A DNA stretch of 64,000 bases, taken from contig CAJTOH010000019.1 in NCBI GenBank assembly GCA_910577685.1, forward strand, positions 11,747 to 75,746, in the 5' to 3' direction. Positions within the stretch are counted from its first letter, which is position 1; every line of letters begins with the position of its first letter. Both the position numbers and the translations under genes were made by a program. Below, in pieces: positions 33,268 through 41,861 of the stretch. Source of the DNA: an uncultured Dorea sp. (GTDB lineage Bacteria; Bacillota; Clostridia; Lachnospirales; Lachnospiraceae). The notes beneath the pieces were generated by a model that worked only from the letters and a program-made list of their open reading frames with translations, was not told where the DNA came from and searched no databases.

Positions 33268-35736
33268 CTATGCTTCGCTGCCTGATACGGACTGGTTGAA
33301 TTCCTCCAAAGCCATCAGAACCTTCCTGGGCTTCGTCCCTTCCTCCGGTCCTACGACCCCAGCCTCGGCAAGCTGGTCCATAATCCTTGCCGCCCTGTTA
33401 AATCCAATCTTAAACGCCCTCTGCAGCATCCCGATAGACGCTTTATCCTTATCGATGATGAGCCGCCCCGCCTCTACAAAATAAGCGTCGTGGGCATCCT
33501 CCTCCGGCGCGGCGCCCGAAGCCGGCAAAGCGCCGCCCGGGTTGGTGTTCACATGGTTCACCACTTCTTCATCGTATGTAACGGCTTCACTGTTCTCCTT
33601 CAAGAAATCCACGACATCCTGAACCTCTTTATCCGAGACGAACGCCCCCTGCACTCTGGCGGGTTTCAGATAACCTGCCGGATAGAAGAGCATATCTCCC
33701 TTCCCTAACAGCCTCTCCGCCCCGTTCATATCGATAATTGTCCGGGAATCTACTCCCTGCGACACGGAAAATGCAATCCGGGACGGCATATTCGCCTTGA
33801 TAAGTCCTGTTATGACGTTGACCGACGGCCGTTGGGTAGCAATAACCAGATGAATCCCCGCCGCTCTCGCAAGCTGCGCCAGACGGCAGATGGCTCCCTC
33901 CACCTCTCCGGGAGCAGTCATCATCAAATCTGCCAGCTCGTCCACGATCACAATAATCTGCGGCAGCGGATCCTTAGGCGTACCGTCCGCCGACGGCATG
34001 GACACAATCTTTTCATTGTATCCCTTCATATCCCTGACGCCGTACTCCGCAAACGCCCGGTAACGCCTGTCCATCTCGGCAACCGCCCAATTAAGCGCCC
34101 CCGCCGCTTTCTTCGGATCTGTCACCACGGGTATCATAAGGTGCGGGATCCCGTTATAAACGCTTAACTCCACTACCTTCGGATCAATCATAATCAGCTT
34201 GACCTCATCCGGCCTAGCCTTATATAAGATACTCATAATCAGCGTATTGATGCACACGGACTTACCGGAACCGGTCTGGCCTGCAATGAGCACATGGGGC
34301 ATCTTACCGATGTCCGACACCACGGCCTTACCGCCGATATCCTTACCCACGGCAAACGAAATCTTCGAGCCGCTTTCTTTAAATTCCGGCGATTCCAAAA
34401 GATCCCGGAACATAACGGGCGAATTCTCCTTGTTCGGTACTTCAATACCCACCGCCGCCTTTCCGGGGATGGGCGCTTCAATACGGATGTCCGGAGCGGC
34501 AAGATTCAGCTTAATATCATCCGAAAGCCCTACGATCTTGCTGACCTTGACCCCCATCTCCGGCTGCAGCTCATATCTGGTGACAGAAGGTCCGCAGCTT
34601 ACGTTGGTGACGGTTACCTTCACGCCGAAATTCTGGAGAATCTGCTGCAGTTTCGCCGCCGTCTCACGGAGACTGGCATCGGACTCTCCTTTCTGCCTGA
34701 CTCCCTTTTTGAGCAGCGAAACAGGCGGCATATGATATTCCTTCTTAGGTTTCTCGCTCTCGGAAGCAATGGCGGACGCCACCGCCGCCGTCTCGTCTGC
34801 GGCCTCCTCCTTTGCCCTGCTTCCCTTCTTCCGGATATTCCCGGAAACGAATTCAGGCTCCTGCTCTTTGAAGTCTAAAGATACCTCCGCCGGTTCCGCC
34901 GTCATTCCGTCTTCCATACCTTCCTGCGCATATCCGTCGCCGCCGCGGTTAATGACAAATTCCATCTCCTTCTCCGGCTCGATCTTTGTCTGCGCCGCCG
35001 GCGTCTTTGTCCCCGTATGCTCCGGTTCCGTCTGCGCTGCAAAAGACTCCTGCACATTAAGATCGTCTCTGGCAATCTCCGTATTAAAAGAAACTCCCTC
35101 CACATGCCGGTCGCTTCTCTTCCGAGGTTTCTTCGAAACCGCTCTCTTCGCTTCTTTCGGTTCGTCGTCCTTCATCATCCGGCGTTCTCTTACCAACTCA
35201 CGCCGCCGCATGGCGTCCTGCTTCGCCCTGTCGTACACCTTCCCGCTATGGTTCCTAACCCCCTTAAGCGCAGACTTCCCCGTGATGATCACCAGACAGA
35301 TGATCATCAGGATCACATCCACTACATAGGCGCCGGCAACTCCGATTGCAGGCGTTAAGATCCCCGACAGCAAGCTTCCCAAGAGCCCGCCCTTTTTATT
35401 GACCAGCTCCAGAAACATGCAGGCATTAGCCATAAGGCATAAGACCGCCCCCACCTTCACATAGGCGTTCGGGTTCCCTCTGTTCGATATAATAAACGTC
35501 ACGGATCCAAACAGGACGAACGGGATCACATACGCTGTCCAACCGAAGATATCCGCCATTAACCCGGCAAGCATCTCCCCCACAAAGCCGCCGAACCCAA
35601 AATTGCTGATCATCAGCAGGATACTTACGGCAAGCGTCATCCATATGGTGATCTCCGTCCCCACGAAGCTTGTCTCCGCGTTCTTTTTTTTCGTCGCTTT
35701 TCTGCTCCCCTGTTTCTTTGCTTTAGCTGCCATCAT
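33268..35736 (-). CDS. DNA translocase FtsK/SpoIIIE
   Basis: A hexameric membrane-anchored motor that pumps DNA through the closing septum, in sporulation and division. The 822-residue protein has four or five N-terminal membrane helices (residues 28-165), a charged linker (about 165-320), the beta and RecA-like domains with IAGQTGSGKSVCINTLIMS (Walker A) and QIIVIVDELADLMM (Walker B), and a C-terminal gamma winged helix (IGFNRAARIMDQLAEAGVVGPEEG) that reads KOPS/SRS sites. tepA precedes it, as in Bacillus where spoIIIE follows tepA. Confidence 0.95.
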   Translation of the reverse strand: MMAAKAKKQGSRKATKKKNAETSFVGTEITIWMTLAVSILLMISNFGFGGFVGEMLAGLMADIFGWTAYVIPFVLFGSVTFIISNRGNPNAYVKVGAVLCLMANACMFLELVNKKGGLLGSLLSGILTPAIGVAGAYVVDVILMIICLVIITGKSALKGVRNHSGKVYDRAKQDAMRRRELVRERRMMKDDEPKEAKRAVSKKPRKRSDRHVEGVSFNTEIARDDLNVQESFAAQTEPEHTGTKTPAAQTKIEPEKEMEFVINRGGDGYAQEGMEDGMTAEPAEVSLDFKEQEPEFVSGNIRKKGSRAKEEAADETAAVASAIASESEKPKKEYHMPPVSLLKKGVRQKGESDASLRETAAKLQQILQNFGVKVTVTNVSCGPSVTRYELQPEMGVKVSKIVGLSDDIKLNLAAPDIRIEAPIPGKAAVGIEVPNKENSPVMFRDLLESPEFKESGSKISFAVGKDIGGKAVVSDIGKMPHVLIAGQTGSGKSVCINTLIMSILYKARPDEVKLIMIDPKVVELSVYNGIPHLMIPVVTDPKKAAGALNWAVAEMDRRYRAFAEYGVRDMKGYNEKIVSMPSADGTPKDPLPQIIVIVDELADLMMTAPGEVEGAICRLAQLARAAGIHLVIATQRPSVNVITGLIKANMPSRIAFSVSQGVDSRTIIDMNGAERLLGKGDMLFYPAGYLKPARVQGAFVSDKEVQDVVDFLKENSEAVTYDEEVVNHVNTNPGGALPASGAAPEEDAHDAYFVEAGRLIIDKDKASIGMLQRAFKIGFNRAARIMDQLAEAGVVGPEEGTKPRKVLMALEEFNQSVSGSEA

Positions 35737-35800
35737 ACTCTCCCCCTTATTCTGGCAAAATAATGCAATAATAGTATATCATTTTTGAAAAGGGCTGTCA

Positions 35801-36499
35801 TTACATATTTTCACTCTTTTTCCTGCGGCACTCGTCGATCATTTCGTGCAATTTATTCAATGCGTCGCTCATTCCTCCCACTTCGTCGATCAAACCTTCC
35901 CTGACAGCGTCCTTTCCCTCCAGCAGCGTTCCCACATCCTTAACCAACTCCCGCTGGTTCAGCATCAGTTCCTCAATGCGTTTCTGGGTCATATGGGAAT
36001 GGTCCGCAAGAAACCTTGTGATCCTGTCCTGAGTCTTAATCATGTTGCGCAGGCTCTGGGTAATGCCGATAAACATTCCGTTAGAGCGCACAGGATGGAT
36101 AATCATAGTCCCGCTTGGCACGATAAAGGAATATTTCGCCGATACCGCCAAAGGGCCTCCGATGGAATGGCTGCCGCCAAGCACCAGAGAAACCGTAGGC
36201 TTGCTTAGAGACGCAATCATCTCGGCAATCGAAAGCCCTGCCTCCACGTCTCCTCCCAGCGTATTCAGAAGGATCAAAAGCCCTTCGATCTCGTCGCTGT
36301 CCTCAACCTCCGCAAGCAGGGGAAGCAGATGCTCGTACTTCGTCGCCTTGGCGTTGCCGGAGACCGCCTCATGGCCCTCGATCTCTCCGATCACCGTCAA
36401 CAGCTTGATCTTATGCCGGTTCTTGCTGCCTTCCAGATCCACGCTTCCCATTTCCTTGATCTCTTCCCTCTTCTGCTCTTCACGTACACCGTCTGACAT
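35801..36499 (-). CDS. tepA: ClpP-fold serine protease TepA-like
   Basis: A 232-residue ClpP/crotonase-fold protein. LLILLNTLGGDVEAGLSIAEMI is the oxyanion strand, GGSHSIGGPLAVSA carries the predicted nucleophile Ser, and MIIHPVRSNG the His. It lacks the ClpX-binding surface residues of true ClpP and matches the Bacillus translocation-enhancing protein TepA, which sits beside spoIIIE. Its Shine-Dalgarno sequence GGAGGTG lies in the 3' arm of the terminator hairpin of the preceding metY gene, with the ATG straight after the T-run. Confidence 0.85.
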   Translation of the reverse strand: MSDGVREEQKREEIKEMGSVDLEGSKNRHKIKLLTVIGEIEGHEAVSGNAKATKYEHLLPLLAEVEDSDEIEGLLILLNTLGGDVEAGLSIAEMIASLSKPTVSLVLGGSHSIGGPLAVSAKYSFIVPSGTMIIHPVRSNGMFIGITQSLRNMIKTQDRITRFLADHSHMTQKRIEELMLNQRELVKDVGTLLEGKDAVREGLIDEVGGMSDALNKLHEMIDECRRKKSENM

Positions 36500-36553
36500 A
36501 AAAAAACACCTCCATACATATTTTCTTCTCCTTCATTAGTATGGAAGTGTTTT
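36500..36553 (-). terminator. metY terminator overlapping the tepA ribosome-binding site
   Basis: AAAACACTTCCATAC pairs with GTATGGAGGTGTTTT (one mismatch, 15-bp stem, 21-base loop), followed by further T residues up to the tepA ATG at 36499. The 3' arm contains the tepA GGAGGTG, so readthrough transcripts would also have the start masked. Confidence 0.8.
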
Positions 36554-36560
36554 ATATATA

Positions 36561-37841
36561 TTATACCTGTTCCAATGCCTGTGTAAGATCTGCTATGATA
36601 TCGTCAATATGCTCAATCCCTACGCTGAACCGGATCAGATCCGGCTGAACGCCCGCCTCCATAAGCTCCTGATCGTTCATCTGGCGGTGCGTATGGCTTG
36701 CCGGGTGCAGCACGCAACTCCTCGCATCCGCAACATGGGTCACGATAGCAATCATCTTTAAGCCGTCCATCATCCGGACCGCAGCCTCCCTGCCGCCGCA
36801 AAGCCCAAAGGTAATCACACCGCAGGTTCCCTTCGGCATGTATTTCTGCGCAAGATCATAATACTTATCCCCCGGCAGAGACGGGCAGTTTACCCACGCA
36901 ACCTTCTTGTGAGCCTTTAAAAACTCCGCCGCCTTCTTCGCATTGCAGCAGTGCCTCTCCATGCGCAGATGCAGCGTCTCAAGCCCCATATTCAGCAAAA
37001 ATGAATTCTGAGGCGACTGGATCGACCCCAGATCCCGCATAAGCTGCGCCGTAGCCTTCGTAATATACGCGCCCTTGCCGAACCGTTCCGTATAGACAAT
37101 TCCATGATATGTCTCGTCCGGCGTAGTAAGTCCCGGGAACTTATCCTTGTAAGCCTCCCAGTCAAAATTACCGCTGTCAACAATGGCTCCTCCCACACAG
37201 GTCGCATGGCCGTCCATGTATTTCGTAGTGGAATGGGTCACAATATCCGCGCCCCACTCAAAAGGCCTGCAGTTCACCGGCGTCGCAAAGGTATTGTCCA
37301 CGATAAACGGAACCCCATGGGCATGAGCCGCCTTGGCAAATTTCTCAAAATCCAGAACCACCAGCGCCGGGTTCGCAATACTCTCCCCGAAAACAGCCTT
37401 GGTATTCTCCTTGAACGCCCCGTTCAATTCGTCCATTGAACAGTCCGGATCTACAAAAGTGGCCTCAACGCCCATCTTCCGGATCGTATGGGCGTACAGA
37501 TTATAGGTTCCCCCATAAAGGGAAGAGGCGCACACCACATGATCGCCTTCCTGCGCGATGTTCATAATGGCATAGAAATTCGCAGCCTGCCCGGAAGAAG
37601 TCAGCATTGCCGCCGCGCCGCCCTCCAAATCGCAGATCTTCGCCGCCACGGCATCGTTTGTAGGATTTTGAAGACGCGTATAAAAATATCCCGATTCTTC
37701 CAAATCAAACAGACGCCCCATCTGCTCGCTGGATTCATACTTAAACGTAGTGCTCTGGTAGATCGGCACTACCCTTGGTTCTCCGTTTCCCGGCGTATAT
37801 CCCGACTGGATACATTTGGTCTCTGTCTTAAAATTGCTCAT
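36561..37841 (-). CDS. metY: O-acetylhomoserine aminocarboxypropyltransferase (homocysteine synthase)
   Basis: A PLP enzyme making homocysteine from O-acetylhomoserine and sulfide, with possible side activity on O-acetylserine. The 426-residue protein has the Cys/Met-metabolism fold. HSTTKYMDGHATCVGG carries the PLP Lys, and SGYFYTRLQNPTNDA and SLYGGTYNL are typical. The longer length and SPQNSFLLNMGLETLHLRMERHCCNAK favour MetY over MetB. It follows the CFI-box-like protein gene by 33 bp. Confidence 0.94.
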   Translation of the reverse strand: MSNFKTETKCIQSGYTPGNGEPRVVPIYQSTTFKYESSEQMGRLFDLEESGYFYTRLQNPTNDAVAAKICDLEGGAAAMLTSSGQAANFYAIMNIAQEGDHVVCASSLYGGTYNLYAHTIRKMGVEATFVDPDCSMDELNGAFKENTKAVFGESIANPALVVLDFEKFAKAAHAHGVPFIVDNTFATPVNCRPFEWGADIVTHSTTKYMDGHATCVGGAIVDSGNFDWEAYKDKFPGLTTPDETYHGIVYTERFGKGAYITKATAQLMRDLGSIQSPQNSFLLNMGLETLHLRMERHCCNAKKAAEFLKAHKKVAWVNCPSLPGDKYYDLAQKYMPKGTCGVITFGLCGGREAAVRMMDGLKMIAIVTHVADARSCVLHPASHTHRQMNDQELMEAGVQPDLIRFSVGIEHIDDIIADLTQALEQV

Positions 37842-37874
37842 AATGCCTTATCTCTCCTTTGTTCTTTAGGATAT

Positions 37875-38648
37875 CTAGTTTAAATAATGGGACGGCGCAA
37901 ATCTCTGTCTCAGACTGCCCACCATATCCGCATATAATTCCCTGCACTTTACATTCTCTTCATTCTCTGCGTATTCCACGCAAGGGCGCAGATAATCCCG
38001 GTAAATCTCCTGATAAATCTTATAAGGCTCTCTGTGCATCCCAATGGAAAGCACCAGAACCGGCGCGATCTCATAGTATTCTTCTACCATGGCGCGCCCC
38101 TCCTTCGACCGCATCAGATACTGATCCCGGTATCTTCTAAGGACGGTCAGCTCCTGACAGTCGTCCGGCTTTCCCTGACTTTCACACACGGCCGTCGTAA
38201 TATAGCACAACCCTTTGTGAAATCCTCCGGCAATCTGATCATAATCCGACTTCTGAAGCCGAAGCCCGGTCACCTGTCCCTCGTTCCAGATCTCAACCAT
38301 CCTCTTTGCAATCCGTTCATTCACCGGATCATGCTGATAGACCAGCATCGGCACCACATACACGGCCATCGTCATATTATAATCAATCCCGACGGCCTCC
38401 TTCTTTTTCTTCGGCACATCAAGGAACTTCCTTCTGGCATACATCGGAATAACCGAAGCCAGCTCCTCGACCGCAGCCTCAACCTCCTCGCCTTCCCCCT
38501 CGCACAGAGAAGGAAGCGACATCACCAATTCCCTATACTTCTCATAAGTATCCTTAAAAAACTGCTCGTAGGACTTCCTCTTAAAATACTTCATATCCCG
38601 AAGCATCTCGTCAAAAAACTCCTCCAGCTTCTTCCTTGTCTCCTCCAT
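37875..38648 (-). CDS. Unknown protein with a CFI-box-like segment
   Basis: A 257-residue, helix-rich cytoplasmic protein. The C-terminal stretch GLCYITTAVCESQGKPDDC, then LRRYRDQYLMRSKEGRAMV and EYYEIAPVLV, follows the pattern of the CFI-box motif (C-F-I-A-T-A, L-R-x-F-R-D, Y-Y-x-x-S/A-P) seen at the ends of many bacterial proteins of unknown role. The conserved Cys residues could be a redox or modification site. The N-terminal half is a coiled-coil-like region with nothing recognised. It sits between yebC and metY. Confidence 0.7.
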   Translation of the reverse strand: MEETRKKLEEFFDEMLRDMKYFKRKSYEQFFKDTYEKYRELVMSLPSLCEGEGEEVEAAVEELASVIPMYARRKFLDVPKKKKEAVGIDYNMTMAVYVVPMLVYQHDPVNERIAKRMVEIWNEGQVTGLRLQKSDYDQIAGGFHKGLCYITTAVCESQGKPDDCQELTVLRRYRDQYLMRSKEGRAMVEEYYEIAPVLVLSIGMHREPYKIYQEIYRDYLRPCVEYAENEENVKCRELYADMVGSLRQRFAPSHYLN

Positions 38649-38675
38649 AAGATCCCTTCCGTCAAAACGCCTTAC

Positions 38676-39407
38676 TTACTCGTCCCAGTTATGATATACG
38701 TCCTGCACGTCATCGTCGTCATCCAGCATATCCAGCGTCTTCTGGATACCGGCAATATCCTTCTCGTCCGTCAGTTCCACATAAGTCTGCGGAATCATCG
38801 TCACCTGTGCGGCAGCCATCAGGATTCCCGCCTCCTCGAGCGCCACTCTGACCGTGCTGAAATCATCCGGCGCTGTCAGGATCTCGAAGCTGTCCTCCTC
38901 CTCGATGAAATCCTCGGCTCCGGCGTCCAGCGCCGTCATCATCAATTCATCCGCGTCGCCCTCATACTCTTCCTTGTCCACCACAATCTGCCCCTTCTTG
39001 TCGAACATGAAGGAAACGCATCCCGGAGTCCCAACGTTGCCGTTTCCCTTGGTAAATGCATTCTTGACGTTAGAAGCGGTCCGGTTCTTATTGTCCGTCA
39101 GCGTCTCCACAATAATCGCCGTACCGTTAGGCCCATACCCCTCGTATGTAATATGCTCGTAATTCGCGGCATTGGCGTCGCTGTCCGCCCGCTTGATATT
39201 ACGGTCAATGGTATCGTTGGGCATATTATTGGCTTTCGCCTTGGCAATCACATCCCTGAGACGGCTGTTGTTCGCCGGGTCAGCGCTTCCCCCCTCCTTT
39301 ACCGCCACGGCAAGCTCCTTCCCGATCTTCGTGAAAATCTTCCCCTTAGCGGCGTCGTTCTTCTCTTTCTTATGTTTGATATTCGCAAATTTTGAATGTC
39401 CTGACAT
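38676..39407 (-). CDS. YebC/PmpR family regulator (probable TACO1-like translation factor)
   Basis: A 243-residue protein starting MSGHSKFANIKHKKEKNDAAKGKIFTKIGKEL (the first 20 residues are the family signature). RLRDVIAKAKANNMPNDTI and YEGYGPNGTAIIVE are also diagnostic, and the C-terminal third is acidic. ATG 39407 is chosen because the family starts with M-x-GHSK; an upstream start would overlap the CBS gene. Members were described as DNA-binding regulators and more recently as factors relieving ribosome stalling; which applies here is unknown. Confidence 0.93.
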   Translation of the reverse strand: MSGHSKFANIKHKKEKNDAAKGKIFTKIGKELAVAVKEGGSADPANNSRLRDVIAKAKANNMPNDTIDRNIKRADSDANAANYEHITYEGYGPNGTAIIVETLTDNKNRTASNVKNAFTKGNGNVGTPGCVSFMFDKKGQIVVDKEEYEGDADELMMTALDAGAEDFIEEEDSFEILTAPDDFSTVRVALEEAGILMAAAQVTMIPQTYVELTDEKDIAGIQKTLDMLDDDDDVQDVYHNWDE

Positions 39408-39444
39408 ATCTCTTCCCTCTCTCTTCGTAATGTAAACTATTCTA

Positions 39445-40239
39445 TCACTCTTCCCACCGTTTTTCAATCCTAACCCTCTGGATTGTATTATTATCCACCA
39501 AAAGGACGGTAAAACGGTATCCTCCGTAATCCACGACGCACTGCTCGTCCTCCCCCGGAATCCTGCCCAGATGCTGGATCAAAAACCCGTTCAGCGTCTC
39601 AAACTCCTCCTTCTCGAACACCACCGGAAGCATGTCTTCTATATCTTCCAGATCCACCATTCCGTTCACCAGCAGGCTCCCGTTCTGGAGCCTCCGGATA
39701 CGCTCGTCCTCCTCGTCATGCTCGTCGAGGATATTTCCCACGATCTCCTCTAAAATATCCTCCATTGTCACAAGCCCCGAGGTCTGCCCGTATTCGTCCA
39801 GCACGATGCGGATATGGTTCTGATCCGCCTGCATTTCCTTAAACAGCGTATCAATACTCTTCGTCTCCGGGATAAACGCCGCAGACCTTATGTAACCCGT
39901 CAGGTCCTTAAGGGGGACCTTCCTGAGCTTCTGATCCAGATAGCAGGACATCGCCTCCCTCAAATGGATGATCCCTATGATCTCGTCAATATCCCCCCTG
40001 CAAATAGGAAATCTGGAAAAATTCTCTTCCAGCATAAATTTTAACGCATCCTCCAGCAACTCCCCGTCGTCGATGGCAACGATATGCTTCCGGTGCGTCA
40101 TAATGTCCTTCGCGTCCTTATCCAAATAACGGATAATATTATGGATCAGCCCCGCCGCTTCCTTCTGCGCGGCATCATCCAGCTCTTCCTCACCTTTTAA
40201 CAGATGTTTCATCCGTTGGAATAAACTGCCCTCTTCCAT
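39445..40239 (-). CDS. CBS-domain CorC/HlyC-type protein, soluble
   Basis: A 264-residue protein with two CBS domains (AKDIMTHRKHIVAIDDGELLE, and DLTGYIRSAAFIPETKSI) and a C-terminal CorC/HlyC domain (LNGFLIQHLGRIPGEDEQCVVDYGGYRF). It lacks the DUF21 membrane part of CNNM-type transporters and resembles soluble CorC, which modulates magnesium/cobalt efflux; a DUF21 partner is not in the window. It lies 38 bp downstream of mazF. Confidence 0.85.
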   Translation of the reverse strand: MEEGSLFQRMKHLLKGEEELDDAAQKEAAGLIHNIIRYLDKDAKDIMTHRKHIVAIDDGELLEDALKFMLEENFSRFPICRGDIDEIIGIIHLREAMSCYLDQKLRKVPLKDLTGYIRSAAFIPETKSIDTLFKEMQADQNHIRIVLDEYGQTSGLVTMEDILEEIVGNILDEHDEEDERIRRLQNGSLLVNGMVDLEDIEDMLPVVFEKEEFETLNGFLIQHLGRIPGEDEQCVVDYGGYRFTVLLVDNNTIQRVRIEKRWEE

Positions 40240-40277
40240 AATTGATGTCTCTTACTCCTTTTCTTTTTTTGAGCACA

Positions 40278-40625
40278 TTATGTATGAAGCTCAAAACTGA
40301 CCTTCAGAGCTTCATCTACTCTGTTCATGATCTCCTTATCCAGATGGCACACCAGGTCCCGAAGCCGCTGCTTGTCAATCGTTCTCACCTGCTCTAACAA
40401 AACGACGGAATTCTTGACAATCTGATACCGTCTTGCGTCAATCTCAACATGAGTCGGCAGCTTCGCCTTATTCATCCGCGACGTAATTGCGGCGCAGATC
40501 ACAGTCGGGCTGTGTCTGTTTCCCACGTCGTTCTGTATAATCAGCACCGGCCTGATGCCTCCCTGCTCCGAGCCCACCACAGGGCTTAAATCTGCATAAT
40601 AGATATCTCCACGTCTTACCTGCAC
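40278..40625 (-). CDS. MazF/EndoA-type endoribonuclease toxin without adjacent antitoxin
   Basis: A PemK/MazF-family, sequence-specific mRNA interferase. RRGDIYYADLSPVVGSEQGGIRPVLIIQND carries the active-site Arg and the dimer loop, followed by SPTVICAAITSR and LEQVRTIDKQRL. I choose GTG 40625, which has CGGAG eight bases upstream and gives 115 residues, the family length; the ATG at 40670 lacks a ribosome-binding site. In Bacillus the order is alr, antitoxin, toxin; here only 69 bp separate alr and the toxin start, too short for an antitoxin gene. Confidence 0.92.
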   Translation of the reverse strand: MQVRRGDIYYADLSPVVGSEQGGIRPVLIIQNDVGNRHSPTVICAAITSRMNKAKLPTHVEIDARRYQIVKNSVVLLEQVRTIDKQRLRDLVCHLDKEIMNRVDEALKVSFELHT

Positions 40626-40694
40626 ACTTTCCACACTCCGATTTCTTAAAGATAAGATGAGTATTTCCATCTTTTATCGGATGTATTCTATCTT

Positions 40695-41861
40695 TTATGC
40701 AAAATAATCCATCTGTTCCACAACTTTCCCGTTACGCAGGAATTCCCTCGGAACCCGCTTGCCGAAATTGCAGATAAACTCATACCGCAATTTCTCCGCC
40801 AGACCGCTCAAGGTCTCCACGGTGAGAACCGCGCCGCCGTTTCGCCCTACCAGCGTCACCGGATCGCCGAAAGCCACCCCGTCGATGTCCGTCACATCCA
40901 CCATGAACTGATCCATACAGACGCGGCCGAGGATCGGCGCCTCTTTGCCGTGAATCAGGACGTATCCCTTGTTGGACAGGCTTCTGGGATATCCGTCCCC
41001 ATAACCCACAGGGATGGTGGCAATCCTCGTCCGTTTCGTCGTGACAAACGTCCCTCCATAGCTCACAGGCGTTCCCGCCTCCACCCATTTCACATGGACG
41101 ACATGGCTTACAAGCTCCATCGCCGGACGCAGAGGAACCATCTCCTTATTCACCTCATCGGAAGGATACAGCCCATAGGTGGCGATCCCCGCCCGCACCA
41201 TATCCAGATCCGCCTCGCGCAAATCGATGATCCCGGCGCTGTTGGCACAGTGATAATAGGAAGCCGTAACCCCAAGGTTCGAAAGCTTCTCCTTAATCCA
41301 CAAGAATTCCGCAAGCTGTCTTCTGGCGTCCGTCTTGTCGGTCTCGTCTGCTCTGGCGAAATGGGTGTACATTCCCTCAATCACCATATTCGGCATCCGG
41401 CTGATTTCCTCTATCCTGCCGATACTCTCCTCCTTCGCAGGAAAACCAAGCCTCGACATGCCCGTATCAATTTTCAGATGGATGAACGCCTTTTTCTTCA
41501 TCCTTGCGGCAAGGCCGGACACGCGTCTCGCCGTCTCGCTGTCATAAACAGTCATATGGATCTCGTTATCCAGCATTTCCTCCCACTGCTCCGGGAAAAT
41601 GCATCCCATCACCAAGATCGGCTTATCAATCCCTCCTCTGCGCAGAATCATCCCCTCGTCGAGGGCCGCCACGGCATAGCCCCAGATATATTCCTTCTCG
41701 GACAGGAATCTTGCAACCTGCAGGGCGCCGTGCCCGTAACCGTCAGATTTGATGACTGAGAGGATCTTTACCCCGTCGTCCAGGTTTTGCCTCATCATCT
41801 CCATGTTGTATTCTATCGCATCAAGGTCAATCCTTGCACAAACTCTGCTATAATTCTTCAT
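40695..41861 (-). CDS. alr: Alanine racemase
   Basis: A PLP enzyme that makes D-alanine for peptidoglycan. The 388-residue protein has the catalytic Lys38 in VIKSDGYGHG and the opposing Tyr in GTPVSYGGTF. The fold-type III barrel HLKIDTGMSRLGF and the C-terminal domain RVCMDQFMVDVTDI are canonical. ATG 41861 follows CTGGAGG and overlaps the nnr stop by 14 bp, indicating coupling. Order nnr-alr-toxin parallels Bacillus. Confidence 0.96.
   Translation of the reverse strand: MKNYSRVCARIDLDAIEYNMEMMRQNLDDGVKILSVIKSDGYGHGALQVARFLSEKEYIWGYAVAALDEGMILRRGGIDKPILVMGCIFPEQWEEMLDNEIHMTVYDSETARRVSGLAARMKKKAFIHLKIDTGMSRLGFPAKEESIGRIEEISRMPNMVIEGMYTHFARADETDKTDARRQLAEFLWIKEKLSNLGVTASYYHCANSAGIIDLREADLDMVRAGIATYGLYPSDEVNKEMVPLRPAMELVSHVVHVKWVEAGTPVSYGGTFVTTKRTRIATIPVGYGDGYPRSLSNKGYVLIHGKEAPILGRVCMDQFMVDVTDIDGVAFGDPVTLVGRNGGAVLTVETLSGLAEKLRYEFICNFGKRVPREFLRNGKVVEQMDYFA

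Noticed and set aside
36561..37841. SAM riboswitch upstream of metY
   Set aside because: Only 33 bp separate metY from the preceding gene, and no SAM-binding leader structure is present.
38034..39395. Long plus-strand open frame of 453 codons
   Set aside because: It runs antisense across two minus-strand genes, one of them yebC, with His/Arg/Leu-rich shadow composition and no family match.
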